Shown piece by piece: positions 1-10,760 of a stretch of 64,000 bases of DNA; within the stretch, counting starts at the first letter, position 1; each line of letters begins with the position of its first letter. The notes under the pieces were generated by a model. It had not been told where the DNA came from, made no database searches, and was given only the letters and a program-made list of their open reading frames with translations. Where the stretch lies: positions 558,001 to 622,000 of the forward strand of contig SMMW01000048.1 in the NCBI GenBank assembly GCA_004794655.1. Reading direction: 5' to 3'. This stretch comes from Marisa cornuarietis. Its lineage: Eukaryota; Mollusca; Gastropoda; Architaenioglossa; Ampullariidae. Position numbers and translations under genes: made by a program.

Positions 1-810
1 TCAAATATTTTTTTACATCTTTCTTTCACTCTTTTTTCGTAAATTTTTCTTCCTTTTCTTTTTTCGATCTATTTTTTAAACTCTTTCTTCATTCATTACG
101 TGTGTGTGTTTTTTTAAATTTTCCTCTTCTTCTTTCTTTCCTTTCTTAAATTTTCCTTTCCTTCTTCTTTCCATTCTTCTCTATTTCTCTTTTTTGTTCT
201 CCTTCCTTATTTTTTTTATTGTAATGATTTTTTGTGGCCTTTGGCTGTTTTGTCTCCGTCTTCTCCTGTTTCTCTGTTTGTGCCCCGCTGCTCGGCTAAA
301 TAATAGCCAGGAACGATTTCCAATACTCGACCTGTAGCGTATCGACGTTCTCACAAGCTCGTGACCAGACTGAATTCCTCACTTTGAGGTTTGGACAGAA
401 CCGGAAGTTAACCATCGTACAACCAGACTTTGACGGCGGTTATCTCGAGCTCGCGGTATCAGAACCTATTAAGCAATTATTTCACGATTGCTGTTCAGCA
501 ATTCCTCCTTCACCCCTTCCTTGAATTCCAGCACCTCACGAAAATGGAAGGAAACGGTTTCAACAATTTTTTTAGCTCCCTTTCCCAACGATTGCTGATT
601 ATATACTAGACGTTAGGGTTTTGTGTATTCTGTTAAATAAAGGCATAGTCTTACTTCTTTGAAAGCACTGTAGTTGCTTGTATTGTGCTTTAAATGTCTT
701 GGAATTTTCAAGGTTCCTGATTCTCCGAGGATTGTAGCGTACCTCAAACTTTTTGTATGTCATACTAGTATCGGAGGTGGATCTCTAGGTCACCTGTAAA
801 TAAAGTGTAA

Positions 811-854
811 GCGAGCGCGCGCGCACGCACGCACACACACACACACACACACAC
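811..854. repeat. (GC)n/(CA)n microsatellite
   Basis: A short GC-alternating run passes into (GCAC)n and then a pure CA run. A simple-sequence repeat with no coding value. Confidence 0.9.
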
Positions 855-2640
855 TTGCTAAGTTTGTACTTGAGGTTGATAGCTTTATTCTTGGCAAACT
901 AACTCATATGTACTAAACACAGTTCTAATTCTGAGCCACAGAGAGAGAGAGAGAGAGATGGAGATAAAAACAAAGAAATAAGAAAGACATTAATTTACGG
1001 ACAAAAGATTGCGCGGAGATGGTTTTTTCCTCCGGCACTGGTGACATTTTAAAGTCAGTCACTCAGACGCCACATGAAAGGCCTCTTTTGTGTCCCCATG
1101 CTCATTTGCTCTTTATCTACATTTACGTAGAATGGATTGAGAGGATTTACCTGTAGTGTCATAGTCTGTTACCACGAGAAGCAGCAACCAAACGCTGAAG
1201 ATCGAAGCCATTTTAGGTCATTTTGTCAAACAATGGACAGTCGCTGAAAACTCAGTTTACTGAGTTTACATACATTATTTTATCATCTTCCACCATGTTG
1301 CAGCGTCTATGAGACAATTTATAATGTTATAGATTTGTTTACAGTTTAAACTTGATGCAGCAGGGATAGAGACACAACCGAGTTCTTGTTCAGCAAGAAT
1401 ATCAACATAAATAAACATCATCAATCTAAATAAATACTATTAACATAAATAAATATCATTAGCAGAACGATTTTGCTAGATGAAGATCATTGCGCCGTGG
1501 ACAAAGTAAAATGTAGAAAGCTTAAGTGGACAACGTTCACAGGTGGTGGTCACATTTGATTGTTTGTTATTTTGACCTAGGTTGTGAGACGAGAGTTGTA
1601 CGAGGTTCCAGAGATAACAGAGAGACAGCTGCTTCTCTCGTCCGCTCTTATTGACCTTTCTCGGTGGCCTGTATCCCTCAGGAGGTCTATTCATCTTTGC
1701 AATAGACTTCATCACTGCTCCTAAGTTCATTTCTTCTAACTTTAGTCCGTTTTGAAAATGAATACTACAGCTTAGTCAGCGAAGTTTGATCTTTGATGAA
1801 ATAACAAAATTAATAATACGCATTTTTAAACGGACTGTACAAGATAAGAAGAAAGTCGTTTAAGTCTTTTATTTTTGCTTCTGTGAAAAATAACTGGTAA
1901 AGTGATCCAAAGAAAAACAAAATAACTAAATTATGTCTATTTATCCTTGAGCATTTTCCGTTTCTTAAGAAAATTAAATATCAATATGAACGTCAATTTT
2001 ATACCCTGAAGTTAAATAACAAACAAATTTATAAAACGACAATAACACATGGAACTAATTCTAGGAATTTTCCCGACAGAACAGCGGGGAATGTAACAAA
2101 TGCGTTTAGACTACAGCTGTAGTTCACGTAATAATGGAGACATTTGCCTTGTTGGGTATTCAGCCCATCTCAGGCCATTCATCAAAGATTGCAGAGCTTA
2201 GCTTTGAACGCCTGGCGTCGAACACTTTATTCAGATTTCCCCGCAAGCCCCGAGGGACAGCTGTAGGCAGCCCGCATGCATTTAACTCACTTTCGTCTTA
2301 TTAAGGTTGTTCTCGGTCTTTCGCTGCCGCGCCCAGCGTGGGAATGAAAGAAACCCCCCCCCAAAAAAAAAACAAAAAAACAAAACATGGGTCCCCTCTA
2401 CTTTGTTCTGAACTGTTCTCTGTAATCCACTTACGTTTGTGGCGACCATTGAAATTTTCTTTCCCCGAAGACGTTTCTGCAGCTGCCTACAACAACTCTT
2501 GTGTTTAGTAAAGTATCTAAATGTCCTTTTTTGTTCGTCCCTCGGTCCATCAATGTACGCATCTGTTCATGAATTCTTCCACCCCACACTTAACTGTTGA
2601 CAGATATAAAGGTATCTATGAAAACGCGAGTCGCAAGACT

Positions 2641-2702
2641 AAACACACACACACACACATACGCACGCACGCACGCACACACACACACACACACACACAC
2701 AT
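2641..2702. repeat. (CA)n microsatellite
   Basis: A CA-repeat tract interrupted in the middle by CGCA units. Reading frames across it (Thr-His or Cys-Val repeats) are artefacts. Confidence 0.9.
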
Positions 2703-4655
2703 GCATACACGACGCAAACGCTCCTAATTGTAGTCTAACGACTGGCTCCTTGTCTGTATGCAAGCTATTTGTCTTTCCCATGTCAGCATCAATCCGCGGA
2801 TCTTAGAGGACTATCGAAGCCTCACAGCTTGCATTTGTCATGGCGGAAGGAAAGCGGTCAGAGGAAAGACTTACACACGGGCCGAGGCGCAGTTTGGTCA
2901 GCTCTCGTCTCGCTGCTTCCTGGTCCTCGGCCGCTGACAGCTTGCGGCCCGCTGGTGAGGCTCCAACAACGAGCCACGAGCCCTGCGTTGTAAGCGGATG
3001 TCCATTTCCTTTCTGATGAAGGGTTGTCGTCTGGGTTGAGCAGATCGTTTGATGATGGGTGCCAGAGGTTCGTCATAGCAGCTTCGCTGTGGTAGTGGTG
3101 GTGGTTGGAGGGAGGTGTGTGTGAGAGAGATTGTTTTTACAAGGGAAGCTTCGTGCCTCTTTTGGCTTCATTCTTTCCCTCGCTCCCTCCCTCCCCCCCA
3201 CCACCACCACCGAAACGATTTTCTTCTATTAGATTCTGGCGGGTGTAGTAGGTAAACTTGAATTACTTGGATTGGTCCAGTTGACTGCCAGACAATATTT
3301 GTTCTTCGTCTTTGCGGGTGGTTCTCATAATGCTTCTCCTAAACTCGCCTTACTACCACGTTGTCTTCAAAAACTTGTCCAAAGCTGCTTTCGTCTCAGT
3401 TTCATGTACACTTCCTGATTTTTTGAAGGGAAGGTAAGCCTAACGTAGGAAACTGAACCCGTTAGGACTCGCATCTTGTCTGTTGTCGGCCATTGTTAAC
3501 TGAACTGTACTCAGTGCTATTCTTTCTAGTGTTCGAGGACTACCACTCCCTCGACCGTGGGTCATTTCCGTTGCTCAGGTGTCGTCCTACACATTAAATA
3601 TTTACACGCTGTCGACGAATCGATGGTCACATATGATTATTACTGTAGGCATTATCCCTCTCGAAAATTCTTGAGACCTATTGCTTTATCTAATTTAGCG
3701 GCGACCCTATAGCTCCACCATCTTGTGTTTAAGTCTCTTGGTTACGATTACTGTCATAATGTTCTATTTAGTGTGATGGATAGGGTGTTTCTTTTCCCGT
3801 TCAAGCCTTGGTGCGGTTAGACGAAAACGGTATCTTCCTTGCACTTTGGTATTTCAGCAGATGGGCTGCGTTTTCTACAATCAATTTATTTCATTACATT
3901 CCTTCTGGGGAACTAATTAACAGAGCCAACGAAAAAGATGTGAAAATTTTCGACAAACGATTCTCTAAACGAGAAAAGGACCAATTCTTCTCGTGGTGCA
4001 AGAAATCTCTTTTTTTACTACCAAGATTGTTGATAGTCTATGAAAGTATATGAGTAAAGAAACATGCCTTTAAAATGTGTAAAAAATAATGTTGGATGCG
4101 TTTTGAAAAATGAAATTTTAAATCGCCAACACATAAACACTATAGAAAAGCTTTTACTTGCACCACACAAAACAGGTTTCTACACGAGCTGAAGTTTTGA
4201 AGACGAAAATTTCGAAAGCCTTTCTTCCTCATCCGATCAATACTTGAAGTTCTTGAAAACGAGAAACATAAAGCCGGGTGTTTATGAGTCTTGCTGGTCT
4301 TAATTCTCTTTGGAAGAAGAAACAAATGTGGCTGAGAGCATTAGCTCAGTTCATTTGCTTGCCACCACAGCGGCTTTAAAACAAAACATAATTTTGACAT
4401 TGCCACATCGCTTCAAAAGATGCGTCTGTAGCTTAAATGTAAAAGACGTGATGCCAGGGGACGGAGGCGACACAGACAACGGCATCGCGCGTGAGGCACG
4501 TGACAAGGGAGGAGTCGAAACGTGACTCGTGGTTGGCGGATGCAATCTGCGTGCAGCGACGATCGCTGATCATGATTTTGAAGGAACCTGTTGCTTATGA
4601 TGAAGTCTTCTGACCTTTGTTCTCCCTTCCTTCCTTCCTCTCCTGCTTGTTGCAG

Positions 4656-4849
4656 TCATTCGTGCACTCACCGATGTTGTGCAAACAGACTCGTGTTACC
4701 TGCAGCTGTGCAAGTCATCTGAGGACAAGCTAAAGGCTTTTGGCGACGACGCCCTTATCTCCTTGTCTCATATTGTTTCAGCTGCTGGTGGCTCGGCAAA
4801 CAGAGAGATGCGAGAAACCACGCTGACTGATTGGTCTGTCTGATTTCTG
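4656..4849 (+). other. Exon-like open stretch, unidentified
   Basis: A strong polypyrimidine tract ending in TTGCAG at 4651-4655 is followed by about 64 open codons in the frame that takes one base from the preceding exon. The frame closes with TGA at about 4848-4850. The predicted peptide (starting with an Ile-Arg-Ala-Leu-Thr-Asp-Val-Val run) has balanced composition, unlike the low-complexity frames around it. No good 5' splice donor was seen inside or after it (only weak GTGGCT and GTCTGT candidates), and I recognise no family. It could be a decayed exon, a fragment of a processed copy, or chance. Confidence 0.2.
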
Positions 4850-5553
4850 TTTCCCCGTTTTGGAAAACTTTGATTGTGTCGGCTTTCCTGCTGTGTGCAA
4901 ATCTCTCGGCAAAACATTCTCTGATGTTGATGAAACAGTACAGTTAAAAAAAAGAAAGAAAATTGGTTTTTGATGACATTGAACCTAATGACCTAGCGTT
5001 GGATGTGCTTCCTACCCATCCCATCACGCCTTGCGGTTTGCAGGGAATGCGATCTGGAACTTCCCCGTGCGGTCTGATGCGGAAACACAGTCACAGACGA
5101 CTTCTTCCCTCGGGAAGTCGTTGTACGATTTCTAGCGATCATCAAAGCACTTAACATGCAAAAGATCGTCCCGGAATCTCCCGGACTGGCAGGATGTTCT
5201 AGTTCTCTCCCCTGAGCTTACCCTCGGGCCGCGGTCCTGAAGGCAACATTTGTTACGGACGAATGGACAAGTTGAAGCTGCAGTGCGCAGAGCTCGCATT
5301 AAAGACCGACACATCACGAGAAAAAGGGATGGGGAAAGAGTGACAGAAAAAAACATGCTTAGCATTCCGTTCCGTCGCGTGACTGCTAAGACTTAATCTC
5401 TGTGACACCAGGAGTACTTGCTTCGCTTGGCCCGCAAGGGTTGCCTCCTTCTGTCAATGGTACTCGGTGTCTGTGAAAATCTGCAATATTCCTTGTGATT
5501 GTCGTTTAGGAAGCCGCACCTTTATTTCGTTCTCTCTCTCTGTATGTACGCAC

Positions 5554-5555
<2 letters not shown>

Positions 5556-5613
<58 letters not shown>
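5556..5613. repeat. (GT)29 microsatellite
   Basis: A nearly pure GT dinucleotide tract preceded by a CT-rich run. Confidence 0.95.
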
Positions 5614-5614
<1 letters not shown>

Positions 5615-6500
5615 TGTTCAGCATGCGACATTTCTCCTTTTTTTCAAACACTATGGGAATGCCTAAAGACCTCGTGACAACGGCTTTATATCCATGTGTC
5701 ACGACTGTTTGGCATGTTGTATTAACTGTAGCTAAGTGCCTCTAACAGTCACGCACCTCATGCTCCACGTGCTCAGTGTCACTGACGTTACTTATAAGAT
5801 GCCTGGGAGACGCTTGTACTGCAGTAGGAAGGAATATTCTACAAACTAATTCACGAAGACTTCCCTTCTTCCTCGACAGTTTTACTTGCTGCCTTGCCTA
5901 CCTTGCTAAAGAAGAAGATACCGTGGACAGGAAGAATGCTTTCAATGAGCACGGAGACTTTGCTAACCCACAAACCTCCTTTCTGATTCTGGAGTACCTG
6001 CAGTGTGAGAGTGATGAGATAAAAACAGTTCCTAACCGAAGCAGAAACCCACAAATCACTCCGCTTCAGATACGTTTTTACTTGCTTAACCAGAAATAGA
6101 AATTTCAAATTCAGGACACCACAGCGGGAGTGAATGGAGACGGGAAAAAATGTACATTAAAAAAGAAAACCCAGATGCGTTCGATATTTTATAAGTTACT
6201 TGGAAGTCACGCTTGCAAACTGTGGCCTGTCTGGGAGCAAGATGTTGCATCTTTATGTATGTCCTTGACGCAGAGGTGCTGAGAATACCTTTCAATTGAG
6301 CGCTTTGAAGAAACTTGTGCATGAGCGACCCGCCACTTGTCCCGCCACACGGCCGGACAGACTGCGCGTAAAGGAGAGGGAGAGAGGGAGAGATAGACAC
6401 TGACTGCGGGTGGGGAGAGAGGGTGTTGAGGGCTTCCTTGCTAGTACTCCGGGATGTGCGAGATACCTCAGCAGCTCCTCGGTCGCGTCTTGCCGTGCAG

Positions 6501-6748
6501 CATGTTCTTCCCGGAGAAGATGTTTTACGCGCGCCGCGCTCGCCAGAGACCTGTCCTGAGGAGGTACTCATCACTAATCGTCCTCCCTTGCAGCCTGAAG
6601 CAGATCCCCTTCACCGTGCCCTCCCACGCCTCGTCGCCAGCCTACAGGAGGTCAGAGGTCAGCACGCGCTCCTTGGACGAGGGCTCGCTCGTTGGCGGAT
6701 CCGAACCCACGTCTCCTACCGGAAAGAGGCCTTCTGTTGAAATCCCAG
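6501..6748 (+). CDS. SYT15 exon 1 of 7 recognised: N-terminal linker
   Basis: This exon encodes the region before C2A. It holds a basic stretch (FYARRARQRPVLRRYSSL) followed by LKQIPFTVPSHASSP, which resembles the VPFVVP segment of vertebrate SYT15, then a Ser/Thr-rich linker. The acceptor GCCGTGCAG ends at 6500 and the donor CAG|GTAAGC follows 6748, leaving phase 1. The exon could instead begin at the in-frame ATG at 6454, or at a second good acceptor ending at 6593. The basic cluster is where synaptotagmins usually sit just inside the membrane, but no transmembrane segment is encoded here, so either the anchor lies in an upstream exon or this isoform is soluble. The 3' boundary is firm; the 5' boundary is not. 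Confidence 0.7.
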
Positions 6749-6861
6749 GTAAGCAAGCTGCAAGGTCTCTTGAAAGAGGCTGTGAGCACTCGGTGAACTA
6801 TTCTTCCTTATCTTGGTTCTTTGTCGTCTCTTCTCTTTCTCTTGTTTATCTGGGAATGAGC

Positions 6862-6982
6862 GAGAGGGAGAGGGAGAGGGAGAGGGAGTGTGTGTATGTG
6901 TATATATGTTATATATATATATATATATGGGAGCGTGTGTTTGTATATGCGCGCGCGTGTGTATGTGTGTATGTGTGTGTGT
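6862..6982. repeat. Composite (GGGAGA)n-(TA)n-(GT)n microsatellite
   Basis: A hexanucleotide GGGAGA array runs into TA and GT dinucleotide tracts. It starts about 115 bases downstream of the exon 1 donor, so it is transcribed within intron 1. Confidence 0.9.
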
Positions 6983-7940
6983 TTATTTATTTATTCTTGT
7001 ATTTTCCTGAGCAGTGATCGGTTTTAAATTGCCATCCCCCACTTTTCGATTTATTTCTGTTCTCGGCTTTCTACCGAGCAGAAACTCTCTAGTTATCTTG
7101 GTAATTATATTCCCGTTCTGTGCTTTTCCATTTTTCTTCTTTTTTAGGACTTCTACCCACTCGTTTATTTTTTTGCTGATGGTTTTAACATGTTTGCGTT
7201 GTCATAATAATAATACTACTAACAATATTGCGGCGCATTTCACCTCTGCGCAGTTAAACTCAGTGCATCTTCATAAATAAGCAGTACCAGAAGCAAATAC
7301 CTTTGCACAGTTGCATCTACAAAAAAACATAAGGGGAGGTGGAGGGGGGAAAGCTGGTGGTAAAAGAAGACGACCACCAGCTACCGTTGGACGCATGTCT
7401 TAAGGCTAGATTTTAAAACTTCGAAGGAGATCACCATTCGAAGAGACGGGTTCAATGTATTTCCGAGACACTGGCACCAAATAAAGGAAAGGGTTGTGAT
7501 GTGTGTGAATGTGAGACATATGCAATGCAGGAAGTTCGCCACATGCGTCGTCTAGACTGTAGTGACCGACTTGGCTTGTAAGACTTCAACATGTCAGACC
7601 GGTATCTTGAGGCCACACCATGAAGGCAACGACATCAAGGCTTTAGTTGCCACTTTGTGGGTTCTTTCGTCTTCTTGCTATTTTTTTCTGCTTGTGGAAG
7701 CGTTGTGATATAGCCAGGTGTTCCTGCTTTGTAAAATATTGTATAATGAATTTGATGACCGCACAGTCTCACATCTTCATCGCGTAGAAATAAAGTATTT
7801 GACACCATTTACTTACTTAGTTCCATCTGAAAGTCATCAGGCAACGACTGCGCCCCTCTGTCTTACTGTAGTTTCTTTTTTTCTTTTTATCTTTCTTAGA
7901 ATTTGTCCCACCATCTCTGTCTGCCTGAATGTCTGTCAGC

Positions 7941-7941
<1 letters not shown>

Positions 7942-8012
<71 letters not shown>
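7942..8012. repeat. (GT)35 microsatellite
   Basis: A pure GT tract in intron 1. Confidence 0.95.
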
Positions 8013-8013
<1 letters not shown>

Positions 8014-8554
8014 GCTTTTCTTTCTCACTCGCTCTTGACTTTTGTCGCTTTATGTCAGAAGCGCAGACACAGTGTATAATTTTAACATTCTTTGCAAAAA
8101 TCTAAATACAGACATGATTGCACAGGATGTACTTGCTTATTATACACAGCAACATAATTGTAACTCATTTTTATTTGTAGATGCTTAATTCTTAGTACAC
8201 GTCAACTGTACCTCCTCAATGGTTTTAATTTTAAAGGCTTTATATACTTATATATATATATACTCAAGTGACAACACTTGTTCTCGTGTGCTCTGCATGT
8301 GTGCCTCTGTTTAATAAGCATGTGTTTACGTATAGTAAACTTGCTTCTTTGATCAATGTATATTTATTTGTGATAAACATTTATATCTTCTTTTTGTAAA
8401 CTAGCCTGTTCGTTATTTTACGGATTTTTTAGGGGCTGCCGTGGCTATTTTTATCTCGTAGGTGCATCTTTCCGTAAAAAATGCGCCCTTATTTTCGTCC
8501 TCGGGGTGGGGAGGGGGTGAAACGTAAATATTAAGCAAGACAGGTAAATATATT

Positions 8555-8813
8555 CTGTGACCTTACGGTCGTTGGGGAGTGAGGTCTTACTGACCGCACT
8601 TTTCTCTTTAACAGCTTTTTGTGAGTGGAGTACCCATCTCCTCTGGCTCACCTCCATCAATTCTTTGCTGAAGTCAGGGTTTCAGATCAGCTGCGGATGT
8701 GAAGACACAATGGAGGAGGAAGAGACGAGGACATCTCTTCTAACTGACCAGTGTGTTTGCGTGTGGCTTTGAGTTCGGACACCGTCCACCTAACCAGTGG
8801 GCTATCCGCATCC
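8555..8813 (-). repeat. Diverged tRNA-derived SINE copy
   Basis: An older relative of the SINE at 9403-9676, in the same orientation. It shares the GGTCGTTGGGGAGTGAGG block near the 3' end, the CCCATCTCCTCT block, and the box-A-like head (reverse complement of CACCTAACCAGTGGGCTATCC). The centre is scrambled and box B is not recognisable. No target duplication was found. Confidence 0.6.
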
Positions 8814-9390
8814 CCATCTTTGTCTAGTGCCTGCCAGATAAGGCTCACCAGATCTCGTGGACTGAAAGAGAACCGACGAGATCAGACAGCGAGAAACGTG
8901 GGGAAGAGAGCTGGACCGGGAGTGTATTTGATTAACTCGTAGAACTCTCGCCAGAACGAGAATAGAGATGACGTTTGTTTTTTAACTACCTTGAGCGAGA
9001 GAGAAAGATAGTAGGGGAGGGACAGAGAGAGAGAGAGGAAGGGTCTGAGCTCTAGGTCTGCCTATTCATTTTGTTCGTTTTGTCCACATCACTCACTCCA
9101 AGCTACACCATCACCGTGTGGACGTCTATAAACACGGACTGTGTAAAGTCTACGTCTGCACGAGGCACACACAGTCACGTGGTCCTCAGTCCAGTCTACA
9201 CGCGCGGTTCCTACACGCGACCTGAAAAACAAACAAAAATCTCCCCCGGCCCCCCCCCACTCCAAAAAAAAAAGATTTTTCTAAACCCGAAACTAAGCCC
9301 AAAATGACCTAAGCAGAACTAATTGTGGGAGAAGCGGAACATATTTAAACTGCTTGTTTAGTGCAATTTGTTTACAGTGTTACATCTGTA

Positions 9391-9688
9391 TAGTGCTGAG
9401 TAAAAGGTAAAAGGTAAAGGTCATCCCATAACCTTTTCAGGTCGTTGGGGAGTGAGGTGTTAGAGACCTCATTTTTCTCGGGGCCAGCTTTTACATGAGG
9501 GTGGTGCCAATCTCCTCTCCCTCGCTGCCTTACCTTCCCCAACCCTCTATGGAGTCAGGTACCCATTCCCGTCAGCTGGGTCGACTGGGGGAAGTATGCC
9601 GCGCTTATCGGGAATCGAACCATCGCGCTCTCGGTTCGGACACCAGCGCTCTAACCACTCGGCCATCCGTTTCTCCTAGTGCTGAGTA
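9391..9688 (-). mobile_element. Full-length tRNA-derived SINE with target duplication
   Basis: The element occupies 9403-9676 on the minus strand between two perfect 12-bp direct repeats, TAGTGCTGAGTA (9391-9402 and 9677-9688). Its 5' end reads as a tRNA with box A (TGGCCGAGTGGTTAGAGCGC) and box B (GGTTCGATTCC). The long gap between them suggests a parent tRNA with a long variable arm, of Leu or Ser type. The 3' tail is a short ACCTTTT-type repeat rather than plain poly(A). The intact flanking duplication shows a fairly recent insertion by LINE machinery. Confidence 0.85.
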
Positions 9689-9944
9689 TGCAATGTTATG
9701 TCTAGGACTACGTCCTTAATATTGTGTTTGTAGTGCCACGTATTTAGTTCTAGACATGTTGTGTTATAAATGCTGTGCTATGTGGTGCTGTGAATGTATT
9801 GCTTTGATATTATGTGTAGTGGCATGTGTGTAATCTCGCGTGCTATGTGTGTAGTACTTTGTTTACTCGTCAAGGTTCCGAATCTTTTTTTTAATTGGTA
9901 ATCATGGGGGTTGAACATAAATACCGGTTGCCATCTCTGTATAT

Positions 9945-10205
9945 TATGTCTAAGTGCTTGATGGACGCACAGTCCCACTTGTGCTTGTCCTGACTCCCTG
10001 TTGAGTCCTGTCACATCCTAACGATTTTCCTCATGCGTTGTGGAGTCTTGTGACATCTTAGTGCTTGTCTTAACGCCCTATAGTCTATAGTCTATATATA
10101 GTCTATAGTCATGTCATGTCTTAGTACACTGTGGAGCCCTGTCAGGTTTAGTGTTTGTCGTACGCCACGTGCAGCCTTGTTATATTTTAGTGGTTGTCTT
10201 GTTCT
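9945..10205. repeat. Degenerate minisatellite, about 43-bp unit
   Basis: Five or six imperfect copies of a unit built around GAGTCYTGTSACATCYTAGTG followed by CTTGTCTTAACGCC. A short TAGTCTATAG array sits inside the fourth copy. It lies in intron 1 just before a GT microsatellite. Confidence 0.6.
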
Positions 10206-10212
10206 TGCTTGC

Positions 10213-10213
<1 letters not shown>

Positions 10214-10266
<53 letters not shown>
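10214..10266. repeat. (GT)26 microsatellite
   Basis: A pure GT tract, followed at 10297-10312 by a short AT run. Confidence 0.95.
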
Positions 10267-10267
<1 letters not shown>

Positions 10268-10732
10268 TTTAAGCCAGAATTTGCCTATTTTTGCCTATAT
10301 ATATATATATATGTAAGTTTGGTAGTTTTGTACTTGTTTGTTACTTTCTTTCTACTATTATTTTTTCACACTTTCTTCAGTTCTTGTCTTCTCCTCTTCT
10401 CCAGTAACCGTTTCTTTTCCATGATTTTTTTCTATCCCTATTAATATATAAACAGGTTTGTTGTAATCGGCTTCAAAGTAGTCTTCCTTTGTTGAAAATA
10501 AACTTCTTGCATGTGTCCCTGACTGTGCCGCAAATTTTGCTCCCTCGTGGCTACCACACCAGTTCAGGTGATTTTCAGTTTTTCTTTCTCTTCCACCGTC
10601 ACTGACGAAGGATCTGTTACCACTGCAAATGTACGACATTTAAAAGGCAATAGCAGCTAGAATCGTATAGTAGTGACAAATTATAGCTAGTCTTTCCAGC
10701 TGTGTTGCTAATAGCGACAAAGCACTAACCCA

Positions 10733-10760
10733 TCTTTCTTTCTTTCTTTCTTTCTTTCTC
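10733..10760. repeat. (TTTC)n microsatellite
   Basis: A short tetranucleotide array, the same motif as the much longer array at 38040-38128. Confidence 0.85.

Larger units (their letters stand above)
1..4600. other. Intergenic or upstream DNA, no supported gene
   Basis: No convincing coding exon was seen here. The first 250 bases are T/C-rich, which makes an apparently hydrophobic reading frame at 104-337, but it looks like a composition artefact. The stretch contains a CA-rich microsatellite at 811-854, a GA run at 941-958, a CA run at 2641-2702 and C/A homopolymers near 2355-2375. Promoter or missing N-terminal exon sequence of the downstream synaptotagmin gene could lie here, but nothing in the sequence identifies it. 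Confidence 0.6.

Noticed and set aside
104..337. Hydrophobic open frame that could be a membrane anchor for SYT15
   Set aside because: It lies in a T/C-rich low-complexity stretch; Phe/Leu/Ser richness follows from composition, and no splice donor of the right phase was seen at its end.
5467..5745. Cys-Val and Thr-His repeat frames
   Set aside because: Artefacts of GT/CA dinucleotide repeats; the same applies to the frames over every other dinucleotide tract in the window.
5776..6099. 107-codon plus-strand open frame upstream of SYT15
   Set aside because: No recognisable domain, no fit to the SYT15 N-terminus and no splice sites that join it to the exon at 6501.
6564..6593. Possible 30-base intron inside SYT15 exon 1 (GTACTC to TTGCAG)
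   Set aside because: Far below any plausible intron size; the acceptor is better explained as an alternative 3' splice site.
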